Source: Actinomycetes bacterium
Lineage (GTDB): Bacteria > Actinomycetota > Actinomycetes > Mycobacteriales > Mycobacteriaceae
Direction of reading: 5' to 3'
DNA: 11,791 nucleotides
Assembly (NCBI GenBank): GCA_022600695.1
Contig: JAHZJY010000001.1
Span: forward strand, 1 to 11,791
The stretch's first letter is position 1. Each line of letters starts with the position of its first letter. The position numbers and the translations under genes are program-made. The notes below the pieces were generated by a model. That model saw only the letters and a list, made by a program, of their open reading frames with translations, did not search any database and was not told the origin of the DNA. This document shows positions 1 to 6,848 of this stretch, one piece after another.

Positions 1-390
1 CGGGCTCGGCACAGCGGATCGCTGGTGAGTGATCGCAGCGGTTCGGTGACGCCGTTCGCGATGATCCAACTCGCCGACCGCGGCACCTTTTTCGTCGAGC
101 CCGGCGACGACACCTATGAGGGTCAGGTCGTCGGGATCAATCCGCGGGCGGAGGATCTCGACGTCAACGTGACCCGCGAGAAGAAGCTGACCAATATGCG
201 TTCGTCGACCGCAGACGTGATGGAGACGCTGGCCAGGCCGTTGGAACTGGACCTGGAACAGGCGATGGAGTTCTGCGCCGCCGACGAGTGCGTTGAGGTC
301 ACCCCGGAGATCGTCCGGGTTCGCAAGGTCGAGTTGGACGCCACCAGCCGGGCCAGGAGCCGGTCCCGGGCGAAGGCGCAGAAAGCGTGA
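1..390 (+). CDS. typA: TypA/BipA ribosome-associated GTPase, C-terminal part (5' end outside window)
   Basis: The frame is open from base 1 to a TGA at 388-390, giving 129 residues of a protein whose start lies upstream. TypA/BipA is a translational GTPase of the EF-G family that binds the ribosome and supports assembly and growth under stress. Only its C-terminal domain is seen here. The diagnostic segment is [11 protein letters not shown] (bases about 172-207), the basic loop typical of the BipA C-terminal domain. It is preceded by a beta-strand-rich part ([19 protein letters not shown]) and followed by [29 protein letters not shown], given here in outline. The tail is rich in Arg, Ser and Lys. 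The GTG at 25 is internal and not a real start, because the homology runs through it. No GTPase motifs are in the window. The gene sits just upstream of lpqW, as typA does in M. tuberculosis. Confidence 0.93.
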   Translation, partial: RARHSGSLVSDRSGSVTPFAMIQLADRGTFFVEPGDDTYEGQVVGINPRAEDLDVNVTREKKLTNMRSSTADVMETLARPLELDLEQAMEFCAADECVEVTPEIVRVRKVELDATSRARSRSRAKAQKA

Positions 391-411
391 GGACGCTGAG
401 CGGCAGGTCGA

Positions 412-417
412 TACGCT
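412..417 (+). promoter_or_regulatory. Candidate -10 box of lpqW (leaderless transcript)
   Basis: TACGCT fits the mycobacterial SigA -10 pattern TANNNT. It ends exactly 7 nt before the GTG at 425, the spacing expected if transcription begins at or near that codon. No convincing Shine-Dalgarno sequence precedes the GTG, which agrees with a leaderless mRNA. I see no clear -35 box. This is inferred from spacing only. Confidence 0.5.
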
Positions 418-424
418 GAACGGC

Positions 425-2269
425 GTGCTGACCGGACCGTGCAGGCTGCGAACCGCCGGCGCGTTGTTGACCGTGATCCTCGTCGGCGGCTGCGCGGCCG
501 ACCCGCCCCCGGCTCCGCAGAGCACCAGGACCTCGCAGGCGGCGGCCCCCGGACCGGCGGCGCCGCGGATCATCATGGCGATCGATTCGATCGGTCCCGG
601 TTTCAATCCGCACCTGCTGTCCGACCAGTCTCCGGTGAATGCCGCGATCAGCGCGCTGGTGCTGCCCAGTTCGTTCCGGCCGGTGCGCGACCCGGACACT
701 CAGACCGGGTCGCGATGGGAGATCGATCCCGTCCTGCTGGTCTCCGCGGCGGTGACCGACACCGACCCGTTCACCGTTACCTACAGGATTCGGGCGGAGG
801 CCGCCTGGACCGACAATGCGCCTATCGGGGCGGACGACTTCTGGTACCTGTGGCGCCAGATGGTCAGCCGGCCCGGCGTTGTCGATCCGGCCGGTTACGA
901 CCTGATCACCAGCGTGCAGTCGGTCGATGGCGGCAAGACCGCGGTGGTGACGTTCGCCCAGCCGTACCCGGCCTGGCGCGAATTGTTCAACAACCTGCTG
1001 CCGGCGCACATCATCAAGGATGTGCCCGGCGGATTCACCGCCGGGTTGGCCCGCACCCTGACGGTGACCGGCGGGCAGTTCCGGGTGGACACCATCGATC
1101 CGCAGCGGAACGAGATTCTGCTGGCCCGCAATGATCGGTTCTGGGGTCCGCCCGCCGCGCCGGACCAGATCCTGTTCCGGCGGGCGGGAGCTCCCGCCGC
1201 ACTGGCGGATTCGATTCGTAACGGCGACACCCAGGTGGCGCAGGTGCACGGCGGCGCGGCGGCCTTCGCTCAGCTGTCGGCGATCCCCGCTGTCCGTACC
1301 GCCCGGCTGATCGCGCCGCGTGCGCTTCAACTGACCTTGCGGGCCCAGCGGCCCAAGCTGGCGGATCCGCTGGTGCGCGAGGCGATCATGGGCTTGCTCG
1401 ACGTCGGCCTGCTGGCGGCGGTCGCTGCCGGCACCGACAACCCGGTGACCCTGGACCAGTCGCTGGTGCGGACTCCCAGTGACCCGGGATACGTCGCGAC
1501 AGCGCCGGCGCCGATCGGCAGGGAACGTGCTCTGGAGTTGTTCGCCGAGGCCGGTTATCGGGCAGACCCCAGAGCTACCGAAGCGCCGCGGCCGCGGGCA
1601 GGTACATCCGGCGGAACACGCCCGCCGGCCCCCACCGGTGGGCCCATCGGTGGCCGCGGAGAAACCTTGTCCCTGGTGATCGGCGCGGCGGCCAACGACC
1701 CGACGTCGGTGGCGGTGGCCAACACCGCCGCCGATCAGCTACGTAGCGCCGGAATAGCGGCGACCGTGCTGGCGCTGGAACCTCCGGTCCTGTACGGGTC
1801 CGCGTTGGTCAACAACCGGGTGGACGCGATCGTCGGCTGGTACGCCGCGGGGGGCGATCTTGCGACGTCGCTGGCCTCTCGCTATAGCTGCCCGGCGGTC
1901 ACGGCCGCCCCGGTATCGACGCTGCCCGTGGCACCGGAGGCGCAGCCGACGGGAAGCGCGCCACCGGCGACCAACCCGGTCGGCCCTCCCGAGGCCGACC
2001 CGTTGGTGCGTGCGCCATCCAACCTCAGCGGTATCTGCGATCAGACCATCCAGACGAAAATCGATGGTGCCCTCGATGGTTCGTTGAACATCGAAGACGT
2101 CCTCGCGGAAATCGAACCGAAACTGTGGGCGATGACGGCGGTCCTGCCGATCATGCAGGACGCCACGATCGTGGCTGCCGGGCCCGGCGTGCGCAACGTC
2201 AGCCTCACCGGCGCGGTGCCGGTGGGGATCGTCGGCGATGCCGGCCGCTGGGTGAAGGTGGGCCGCTAG
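425..2269 (+). CDS. lpqW: Lipoprotein LpqW, regulator of PIM/lipomannan-lipoarabinomannan synthesis
   Basis: This 614-residue lipoprotein matches mycobacterial LpqW, which has a fold like family 5 substrate-binding proteins of peptide ABC transporters. In mycobacteria it is reported to act at the cell envelope, steering mannolipid flux between polar PIMs and LM/LAM. The GTG at 425 is chosen as start because it gives a short signal peptide (about residues 1-22, hydrophobic [12 protein letters not shown]) ending in a lipobox with Cys23, and because a -10 box lies 7 nt upstream. Starts further upstream would lie inside typA. Recognisable LpqW stretches are [20 protein letters not shown], the segment around [16 protein letters not shown], and [17 protein letters not shown]. 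Two Pro/Ala/Gly-rich, probably disordered stretches interrupt the conserved sequence at about residues 380-414 and 493-527. The end, [19 protein letters not shown], is also typical. No transporter permease genes are nearby, consistent with a regulatory rather than a transport role. Confidence 0.92.
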   Translation: MLTGPCRLRTAGALLTVILVGGCAADPPPAPQSTRTSQAAAPGPAAPRIIMAIDSIGPGFNPHLLSDQSPVNAAISALVLPSSFRPVRDPDTQTGSRWEIDPVLLVSAAVTDTDPFTVTYRIRAEAAWTDNAPIGADDFWYLWRQMVSRPGVVDPAGYDLITSVQSVDGGKTAVVTFAQPYPAWRELFNNLLPAHIIKDVPGGFTAGLARTLTVTGGQFRVDTIDPQRNEILLARNDRFWGPPAAPDQILFRRAGAPAALADSIRNGDTQVAQVHGGAAAFAQLSAIPAVRTARLIAPRALQLTLRAQRPKLADPLVREAIMGLLDVGLLAAVAAGTDNPVTLDQSLVRTPSDPGYVATAPAPIGRERALELFAEAGYRADPRATEAPRPRAGTSGGTRPPAPTGGPIGGRGETLSLVIGAAANDPTSVAVANTAADQLRSAGIAATVLALEPPVLYGSALVNNRVDAIVGWYAAGGDLATSLASRYSCPAVTAAPVSTLPVAPEAQPTGSAPPATNPVGPPEADPLVRAPSNLSGICDQTIQTKIDGALDGSLNIEDVLAEIEPKLWAMTAVLPIMQDATIVAAGPGVRNVSLTGAVPVGIVGDAGRWVKVGR

Positions 2270-2307
2270 GCTGCGGACACCGGGTGAGATCACATCGAAC
2301 TAAGGTC

Positions 2308-2314
2308 AGGAGAG
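2308..2314 (+). promoter_or_regulatory. Ribosome binding site of purU
   Basis: AGGAGAG lies 4 nt before the ATG at 2319 (6 nt if counted from the AGGAG core). It is a strong match to the anti-Shine-Dalgarno sequence and fixes the purU start. A TAAGGT at 2301-2306 resembles a -10 box but would start the RNA inside this site. Read-through from lpqW across the 49-bp gap is therefore at least as likely. Confidence 0.75.
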
Positions 2315-2318
2315 AGCT

Positions 2319-3239
2319 ATGTCGGGGGAAGCCGGGGGCGGTTCGGTTCCCGCGGAGTATCCGCGTGGACGTGGTCAATTGCCCTCCCGGGATCTGGGTC
2401 GGCTGCTGCTGCGTTGCGCCGACCGGCCGGGTCTGGTGGCAGCCATCACCGCGTTCCTCTCCGGTGCGGGGGCCAACATCGTGTCGCTCGATCAGCACGC
2501 CACCAGCCAGTCGGGTGGAACCTTCATGCAGCGCACGATTTTTCATCTTCCCGGGCTGGCCGCGGCCCGCGAGGCGCTTGAACGCGAGTTCACCGAACGC
2601 GTCGCCGCTCCCTACGATATCGACTTCCGGTTGACCGAAGCCGCCAAGCCCAAGCGGGTGGCGATCATGGCTTCAAAGGATGACCACTGCCTCCTGGACC
2701 TGTTGTGGCGCAACCGCCGTGGGGAACTCGAGATGACGGTGGCCATGGTTATCGCCAACCATCCCGACCTCGCAGACCAAGTCCGCCCGTTCGGGGTGCC
2801 GTTCTTCCACATCCCCGCCACCAAGGACATCCGTGAGCAGTCCGAGCATCGTCAACTCGAGTTGCTGCGCGGAAACGTCGACCTGGTGGTGCTGGCACGT
2901 TATATGCAAATCATCACCCCGGGTTTCCTCGAGGAAGTCGGCTGCCCCCTGATAAACATCCACCACTCGTTTCTGCCGTCCTTCATCGGTGCCGCGCCGT
3001 ACCGCCGTGCCCGCGAGCGCGGCGTCAAACTCGTTGGGGCAACCGCGCACTACGTCACGGCGGATCTCGATGAGGGACCGATCATCGAGCAGGACGTGGT
3101 CCGCGTCGATCATCGTCACGAGGTCGCGGACTTGGTTCGACTCGGCGCCGATGTTGAGCGGGCGGTACTGTCCCGAGCGGTGTCGTGGCACTGCGAAGAC
3201 CGCATTATTCGATACGGAAACCAAACCATCGTCTTCTGA
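2319..3239 (+). CDS. purU: Formyltetrahydrofolate deformylase PurU
   Basis: This 306-residue enzyme hydrolyses 10-formyltetrahydrofolate to formate and tetrahydrofolate in the cytosol. It balances the one-carbon pool and supplies formate for purine synthesis. An N-terminal ACT domain spans about residues 25-105 (LLLRCADRPGLVAAITAFLS, then GANIVSLDQH). The formyltransferase-fold catalytic domain follows from about 112 (KRVAIMASKDDHCLLDLLWR). Catalytic residues of the family are visible: Asn213 and His215 in LINIHHSFLPSFIGAAPY, and Asp251 in TADLDEGPIIEQDV. The end, YGNQTIVF, is typical of PurU. Length is slightly above the usual 280-290 residues because of about 20 extra N-terminal residues. 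In M. tuberculosis, as I recall, purU is Rv2964, far from lpqW, so this placement differs. Its last 35 bp overlap the convergent ClC gene. Confidence 0.95.
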   Translation: MSGEAGGGSVPAEYPRGRGQLPSRDLGRLLLRCADRPGLVAAITAFLSGAGANIVSLDQHATSQSGGTFMQRTIFHLPGLAAAREALEREFTERVAAPYDIDFRLTEAAKPKRVAIMASKDDHCLLDLLWRNRRGELEMTVAMVIANHPDLADQVRPFGVPFFHIPATKDIREQSEHRQLELLRGNVDLVVLARYMQIITPGFLEEVGCPLINIHHSFLPSFIGAAPYRRARERGVKLVGATAHYVTADLDEGPIIEQDVVRVDHRHEVADLVRLGADVERAVLSRAVSWHCEDRIIRYGNQTIVF

Positions 3240-4470
3240 GGCCTCGGCCTTCGGTCAGCCGACTGTTCGCGATGTGTGCGGTCAGGGCGGCCGCCGCGAA
3301 GACGATGAGCAGCCACCATGGCGGTCGGGCCAGTTCCCAGACGAAGATCGCCGCCCACATGGGGTTGTTCTGGGTGATGGTCAGCACCGCTGCGGCGCAG
3401 GCCAGCGATACTGCTGCGACGTTGAGGTGCGCCGGGGTCCAGGCGTTCACCGATAGCGCGACCACCGAGCCCATCGCCGCGCCGGTGGCCAGTGCCGGAG
3501 TGAGCAGGCCGCCGATCGCCCCGGCCCGCAGGAAGGCCGCCGTCAGCAGTGGCTTGAGCACCAGTAGTGCGGCGGCCGACGTCAGGGTGAGACTGCTGTT
3601 GAGACTGACCGTGAGGATGCTGGCACCATTGCCCGGAAGTTCGGGCCACCAGTGCGAGCACACACCCACCAGCAGGCCGGCCGCGGCGATCGCCGGGATC
3701 AGCAGCCAGGATCGCGGTCCGTGGGTGCGGGCCCGTGACCGCGCCCACGCGGTGACCCGGTTGAAGGCCAGGCCGACAGCGAGCGCCAGTGGCGCGAGCA
3801 GGACCGCCACCGCGATCAGCAGGTAGGACACCTGCGCATCCGGCCAGTGCAGCGGCGGCTGCTCATGGGTGACGGGGGCCGCCACCGCCACCGCGAGACT
3901 GGAGGTGATCAGCGCGGTTCCGGCCGCGCGAAGGTTCCAGCTCCGCAGGATGACGCGCAGCGCGAACAATGCACCACCGATCGGCACGCTGTACACCGCC
4001 GCCAGGCCCGCGCCGGCCGCGCAGGCCAGCAGGATCTCCCGGTCCCGGGCTGTCAGGGCCAACCGTGCCGAGCCCAGGTCGCCCAGCGCGACGGCGAGCT
4101 GCCGGGGCGCGTTCTCGCGCCCCAGCGACGCGCCCGAACCCACCAGCAGGATCTGGAGCGCGGAGTCGATCGTCATCGACCGACGGGGTAGCGGAGCCGG
4201 GCGGGTGATCGCCTCAGCGACGGTCGGCACCGCTGACCTCCGGCGAAGCAGCCACCAGCCGCAGCCGGCCAGCGCCCCGCCGATCATCGGCCCGGTAGCC
4301 CGCCGGATCGGACTCGAACCGGTGACACCGCCGAGCAGGTCACCGAAACTGGCGTGGTAGGTCATGTGCTCGATGACGTTGAGCAGTAGCGTCGTAGCGG
4401 CTCCGGCCGCTCCGCCAAGCAACCCGATCGTCATTACCGCGCAGCCGAATTCGAGATTGCGACGCTCCAC
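3205..4470 (-). CDS. ClC-family chloride channel/transporter
   Basis: This is a 421-residue integral membrane protein with many hydrophobic helices and the ClC anion-pathway signatures. [14 protein letters not shown] (about residues 111-124) corresponds to the GREGP motif and supplies the gating glutamate, Glu119. [11 protein letters not shown] (320-330) corresponds to GGxFxP, and [13 protein letters not shown] to the conserved ELxGNG stretch. The first signature GSGIP is degenerate here: the aligned residues read RSAVP at 78-82, keeping only the Ser and Pro. In the helix usually reading LFxxEE, this protein has LFALRV (168-173), so the two glutamates, including the internal proton glutamate of ClC exchangers, are Arg172 and Val173. 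No CBS domain follows. The GTG start at 4470 is supported by a -10 box 6 nt upstream on the minus strand. Substrate (Cl-, other halide or nitrate) cannot be told. It is divergent from mshB and convergent with purU. Confidence 0.88.
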   Translation of the reverse strand: MERRNLEFGCAVMTIGLLGGAAGAATTLLLNVIEHMTYHASFGDLLGGVTGSSPIRRATGPMIGGALAGCGWWLLRRRSAVPTVAEAITRPAPLPRRSMTIDSALQILLVGSGASLGRENAPRQLAVALGDLGSARLALTARDREILLACAAGAGLAAVYSVPIGGALFALRVILRSWNLRAAGTALITSSLAVAVAAPVTHEQPPLHWPDAQVSYLLIAVAVLLAPLALAVGLAFNRVTAWARSRARTHGPRSWLLIPAIAAAGLLVGVCSHWWPELPGNGASILTVSLNSSLTLTSAAALLVLKPLLTAAFLRAGAIGGLLTPALATGAAMGSVVALSVNAWTPAHLNVAAVSLACAAAVLTITQNNPMWAAIFVWELARPPWWLLIVFAAAALTAHIANSRLTEGRGLRRRWFGFRIE

Positions 4471-4476
4471 CAGTCG

Positions 4477-4482
4477 AATCTA
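4477..4482 (-). promoter_or_regulatory. Candidate -10 box of the ClC gene (leaderless transcript)
   Basis: Read on the minus strand this is TAGATT, a TANNNT -10 box. It is followed by 6 nt (CGACTG) and then the GTG start at 4470. No Shine-Dalgarno sequence fits between them, so a leaderless mRNA is likely. It lies 5 bp from the plus-strand -10 box proposed for mshB. Confidence 0.55.
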
Positions 4483-4487
4483 GTCGG

Positions 4488-4493
4488 TAGGGT
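4488..4493 (+). promoter_or_regulatory. Candidate -10 box of mshB
   Basis: TAGGGT fits TANNNT. A start site about 7 nt downstream (near 4500) would give a leader of roughly 30 nt holding the AGGAGG ribosome binding site. No good -35 hexamer is visible at normal spacing, which is common in mycobacteria. Confidence 0.45.
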
Positions 4494-4520
4494 GACGCCG
4501 ACAGGCGTCGATGGCGACGA

Positions 4521-4526
4521 AGGAGG
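4521..4526 (+). promoter_or_regulatory. Ribosome binding site of mshB
   Basis: A perfect AGGAGG lies 4 nt before the ATG at 4531. It decides that ATG over the in-frame GTG at 4492. It also puts the metal-binding histidines at the same residue numbers (13 and 147) as in M. tuberculosis MshB. Confidence 0.8.
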
Positions 4527-4530
4527 CGCG

Positions 4531-5397
4531 ATGGCTGCTGTCCCGCGGCTGTTGTTCGTACACGCCCATCCCGACGACGAGACGATCAATAACGGTGTCA
4601 CTATCGCTCGCTACGCCGCCCGTGGTGCTGAGGTGGCGGTGATGACCTGCACCCTCGGCGAAGAGGGTGAGATCATCGGCCAGCGCTGGGCGCAGCTCGG
4701 CGCCGATCATTCCGACCAGCTCGGTGGCTATCGCATCGCGGAGTTGACCGCTGCGCTGGGACACCTGGGGTTGGACGGACCGCGGTTCCTGGGCGGGGCC
4801 GGCCGTTGGCGGGACTCCGGGATGGTCGGCTCGCCGCCGCGCGGCCGGACCAGGTTCGCCGACGCCGACATGAGCGAGGCGGTGAGCGAGTTGGTGGATG
4901 CCATCGCCGAGTTACGTCCGCACGTGGTCGTCACCTATGACCCCGACGGCGGGTACGGGCACCCCGATCACATTCAGGCCCATCGCGTCACCACCGCCGC
5001 GATCGCCGCCTCGGTCGACCGCTGGCGGGTCCCCAAGTTCTATTGGACGGTCCCGTCCGCCGACGCGATCCGGGCCGGAATCGACGGGCTCGGCGCCGAG
5101 GACGTGCTGCCGGATTGGGTTCGGCTCCCCGGTGAGATGGCGTTCGGCTTCACCGACGATCAGATCACCGCGGCGATCGAGGCGCCCGAGCACCTCGACG
5201 CGAAGGTGGCGGCCATCGGCGCACACGCGACCCAGATGGTTCTCGGGCCGACCGGACGGTCATTCACGTTGTCCAACAAAATCATTCTGCCGGTGCTCGC
5301 CTCGGAGCACTACGTCCTGGTAGCGGGCGACCCGGGTAACACCGACCCGAGAGGCTGGGAACGCGACCTTCTCGCGGGTCTGGACCTCTCCGAGTGA
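4531..5397 (+). CDS. mshB: MshB, GlcNAc-Ins deacetylase of mycothiol biosynthesis
   Basis: This 288-residue zinc-dependent enzyme of the LmbE/PIG-L family removes acetate from N-acetyl-glucosaminyl-inositol. The product, glucosaminyl-inositol, receives cysteine in the next mycothiol step (MshC). Mycothiol is the main thiol buffer of actinobacteria. The N-terminal motif [11 protein letters not shown] supplies His13, Asp15 and Asp16. The second motif, [12 protein letters not shown], supplies His144 and His147. In the family, His13, Asp16 and His147 bind zinc, and Asp15 and His144 take part in catalysis. Also typical are TCTLGEEGE and [11 protein letters not shown], and KFYWTV further on. Length is close to the 303 residues of the M. 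tuberculosis protein. The homologous Mca amidase shares the fold, but gene context (the next gene is the Rv1171-like membrane protein, then fbiC) and the sequence favour MshB. Its TGA overlaps the next start. Confidence 0.94.
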   Translation: MAAVPRLLFVHAHPDDETINNGVTIARYAARGAEVAVMTCTLGEEGEIIGQRWAQLGADHSDQLGGYRIAELTAALGHLGLDGPRFLGGAGRWRDSGMVGSPPRGRTRFADADMSEAVSELVDAIAELRPHVVVTYDPDGGYGHPDHIQAHRVTTAAIAASVDRWRVPKFYWTVPSADAIRAGIDGLGAEDVLPDWVRLPGEMAFGFTDDQITAAIEAPEHLDAKVAAIGAHATQMVLGPTGRSFTLSNKIILPVLASEHYVLVAGDPGNTDPRGWERDLLAGLDLSE

Positions 5398-5768
5398 CGG
5401 GGGTTATCGCGCCACGGCCGAACCAGACGGTCGTGCTGGCGCTGCTGGCGCTCGACGGTGTTCTCTCCGCGGTCGCCGGTGCCCTTCTGCTCCCGATCCA
5501 TCTGGGCCCGGTCCCGTTTCCGGTCAGTGCGGTGGCGAGCGGTCTGGTCAACGCGACGCTGGTGTGGGCCGCCGGGTACTGCACCGAATCCACCAGGCTC
5601 GCCGCTGTGCCGTTGTGGGCCTGGCTGGGGACGGTGGCGGTATTGACCTTCGGCGGCCCCGGTGGCGACATCGTCTTCGGCGGACCGGGAATCATGGCGT
5701 ACTCGGTACTGCTGTTCCTGGTCCTCGGCGCACTACCGGGGGTGCTCGTCCTGCGCCGGATGGCCTGA
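5394..5768 (+). CDS. Small membrane protein, Rv1171-like by position, function unknown
   Basis: This 124-residue protein starts at a GTG whose last two bases are the first two of the mshB stop codon (GTGA overlap), so translation is probably coupled to mshB. Four hydrophobic segments are visible at about residues 12-33, 45-62, 69-88 and 101-119. They are joined by short loops, one Gly-rich ([14 protein letters not shown], residues 86-99). A short N-terminal tail holds Arg and Pro, and the C-terminus ends in RRMA. No catalytic motif or known domain is recognised. In M. tuberculosis a conserved hypothetical gene (Rv1171) sits directly after mshB, and this is very likely its counterpart. The tight linkage hints at a role near mycothiol or the envelope, but nothing in the sequence shows it. 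It ends 7 bp from the convergent exported-protein gene. Confidence 0.85.
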   Translation: MTGVIAPRPNQTVVLALLALDGVLSAVAGALLLPIHLGPVPFPVSAVASGLVNATLVWAAGYCTESTRLAAVPLWAWLGTVAVLTFGGPGGDIVFGGPGIMAYSVLLFLVLGALPGVLVLRRMA

Positions 5769-5775
5769 GGAACGC

Positions 5776-6723
5776 TCAGCCGGCGCGGCCGGCCCCCCGC
5801 GACGCCCTGGCCCCGTTGGCCTTACCGGATGTGCCGATGCTCTGCGCGGCGGAGGCGGCGGCCTTGTCGGCGGCCGACCGGTCCTCGCCGCGAACGGTCT
5901 GCCCGATCCGGGCGGCCCGGCTCACCGGGGCGCGTGGCGCCACGGTGTCCACTTCGGCCGGTGTGGTCACCTCCTCGGTGACGACTGTGGTGTCCACCGC
6001 GGCCGGTGTGGTCACCTCCTCGGTGACGACTGTGGTGTCCACCTCGGCCGATATGACGGTGTTTTCCGTCGCAGCGCCGGAACCGGAGTTCCCGGCGGCG
6101 AGGACGGCGTCATCGGCCTCCGGGGCGGTGGTGGCCTGGGCGCTACCCGGGACCGACCGCTTTGCGATGACGGCTGCCGGGCCCGCGGTCGTCGCGGCAC
6201 CAGGGAACGGCGGGGTGGGTGGAAACGGGGGGATCGGCGGCAGCGGAATCAGACTTCCGATCCACGCGATCGAGTAGTCGACGAAGTTCTGCGCCGCCTC
6301 CTCGATCCCATTGCTGATCGCCTGCGGGATCTGGTCGAACTGCCCGAACAGCACATACGAGACGCTGTAAACGGCGGCCTGCACCAGGGGTTCGATGCTG
6401 AAGTAGGCCAGGTCGACTCCCGGCGCGACCCACCACAGCACGGGCACCACACTCAGGGCGTATTCGGCGAGCTCGAACCCGTATGCCACCCACGGCTCGA
6501 CACGGTCGTAGGCCTCGGTAATCGGGTTGGTCGCCGTCGGCACGATTTGCGCCGCCGTTGAGGTGACCGATGCGCTGAGCTTGAAGGGCGAAAAGTCGAT
6601 TGCCGTGACCGCCCCGACGGGCTGGGGGCCGTTGGTCGGCAGCAGCACTGCGGCCCCGACCAGTCCGGCGCTCATCCCGGCGATCAACATGGAGCGGACC
6701 GAAGGCCTCACAGTCGTAATCAT
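5776..6723 (-). CDS. Exported mycobacterial hypothetical protein with Pro-rich stretch and 15-residue repeats
   Basis: This 315-residue protein has a predicted Sec signal region at about residues 1-40 (basic N-end, then MLIAGMSAGLVGAAVLL). It continues with SPFKLSASVTSTAAQIVPTA, a moderately hydrophobic, aromatic domain (about 45-160, with VEPWVAYGFELAEYALSVVP) and a proline-rich stretch (PLPPIPPFPPTPPFPG). The C-terminal half is Ala/Thr/Glu/Asp-rich with low complexity. It contains two identical copies of VDTTVVTEEVTTPA and a basic, Ala-rich end. ATG 6723 is chosen because GAGGT lies 6 nt before it; the GTG just upstream (6726) is an alternative. No PE or PPE motif is present, although in M. 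tuberculosis this position upstream of fbiC holds PE12. The layout suggests a surface or cell-wall-spanning protein with a globular head and extended tail. I do not recognise a function. Confidence 0.8.
   Translation of the reverse strand: MITTVRPSVRSMLIAGMSAGLVGAAVLLPTNGPQPVGAVTAIDFSPFKLSASVTSTAAQIVPTATNPITEAYDRVEPWVAYGFELAEYALSVVPVLWWVAPGVDLAYFSIEPLVQAAVYSVSYVLFGQFDQIPQAISNGIEEAAQNFVDYSIAWIGSLIPLPPIPPFPPTPPFPGAATTAGPAAVIAKRSVPGSAQATTAPEADDAVLAAGNSGSGAATENTVISAEVDTTVVTEEVTTPAAVDTTVVTEEVTTPAEVDTVAPRAPVSRAARIGQTVRGEDRSAADKAAASAAQSIGTSGKANGARASRGAGRAG
5956..6045. repeat. Perfect 45-bp tandem repeat inside the exported-protein gene
   Basis: Two adjacent units of 45 bp begin at 5956 and 6001. 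Their first 43 bases are identical, and partial related sequence flanks both sides (5943-5955 and 6046-6050). The period is exactly 15 codons, so copy-number change keeps the reading frame. The protein gains VDTTVVTEEVTTPA per unit. The lack of synonymous differences suggests recent duplication. Confidence 0.9.
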
Positions 6724-6758
6724 CACAGCACCTCGTTTTTTGCTGACATTTTCCTGAG

Positions 6759-6764
6759 AGTGTA
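6759..6764 (-). promoter_or_regulatory. Candidate -10 box of the exported-protein gene
   Basis: On the minus strand this reads TACACT (TANNNT). A start site near 6752 would give a leader of about 29 nt carrying the GAGGT ribosome binding site before ATG 6723. No clear -35 hexamer is seen, but an 11-bp palindrome lies about 12 bp upstream. Confidence 0.45.
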
Positions 6765-6775
6765 TGGCCCCGGCT

Positions 6776-6786
6776 GGTGAATCACC
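6776..6786. promoter_or_regulatory. Palindrome GGTGAATCACC, candidate operator
   Basis: GGTGA and TCACC are perfect inverted arms around a single A, in the divergent gap between the exported-protein gene and fbiC. It sits just upstream of the minus-strand -10 box, where a regulator could act on that promoter. Short palindromes occur by chance, so this is only a candidate. Confidence 0.25.
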
Positions 6787-6835
6787 GAAAAATCCGTCCC
6801 GGGTGAGGCCACTCCGTGGTCAGGCCGCACGAGGC

Positions 6836-6841
6836 TAGTGT
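6836..6841 (+). promoter_or_regulatory. Candidate -10 box of fbiC (leaderless transcript)
   Basis: TAGTGT fits TANNNT and ends 7 nt before the ATG at 6849. This spacing predicts a leaderless mRNA and favours that ATG over the in-frame GTGs at 6816, 6840 and 6843. A GAGG at 6831-6834 could instead serve the GTGs at 6840 or 6843. Confidence 0.5.
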
Positions 6842-6848
6842 GGTGCCT

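Noticed and set aside
293..424. Start of lpqW at ATG 293, giving 658 residues
   Set aside because: This start lies inside typA and would put 44 Arg-rich residues before the lipoprotein signal peptide, which would block normal lipid attachment processing.
299..1330. A 343-residue minus-strand open frame opposite lpqW
   Set aside because: Antisense to well-conserved LpqW sequence, Arg/Gly-rich and without motifs or a ribosome binding site; a GC-driven shadow.
1631..1642. Perfect 12-bp palindrome CCCACCGGTGGG in lpqW
   Set aside because: It falls in a Pro/Gly-rich coding linker, where such GC palindromes arise easily, and has no promoter nearby.
5662..6561. A 299-residue plus-strand open frame opposite the exported-protein gene
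   Set aside because: Its product is Arg/Gly/His-rich without a domain, while the minus-strand frame has a signal peptide, a ribosome binding site, a -10 box and mycobacterial-type exported sequence.
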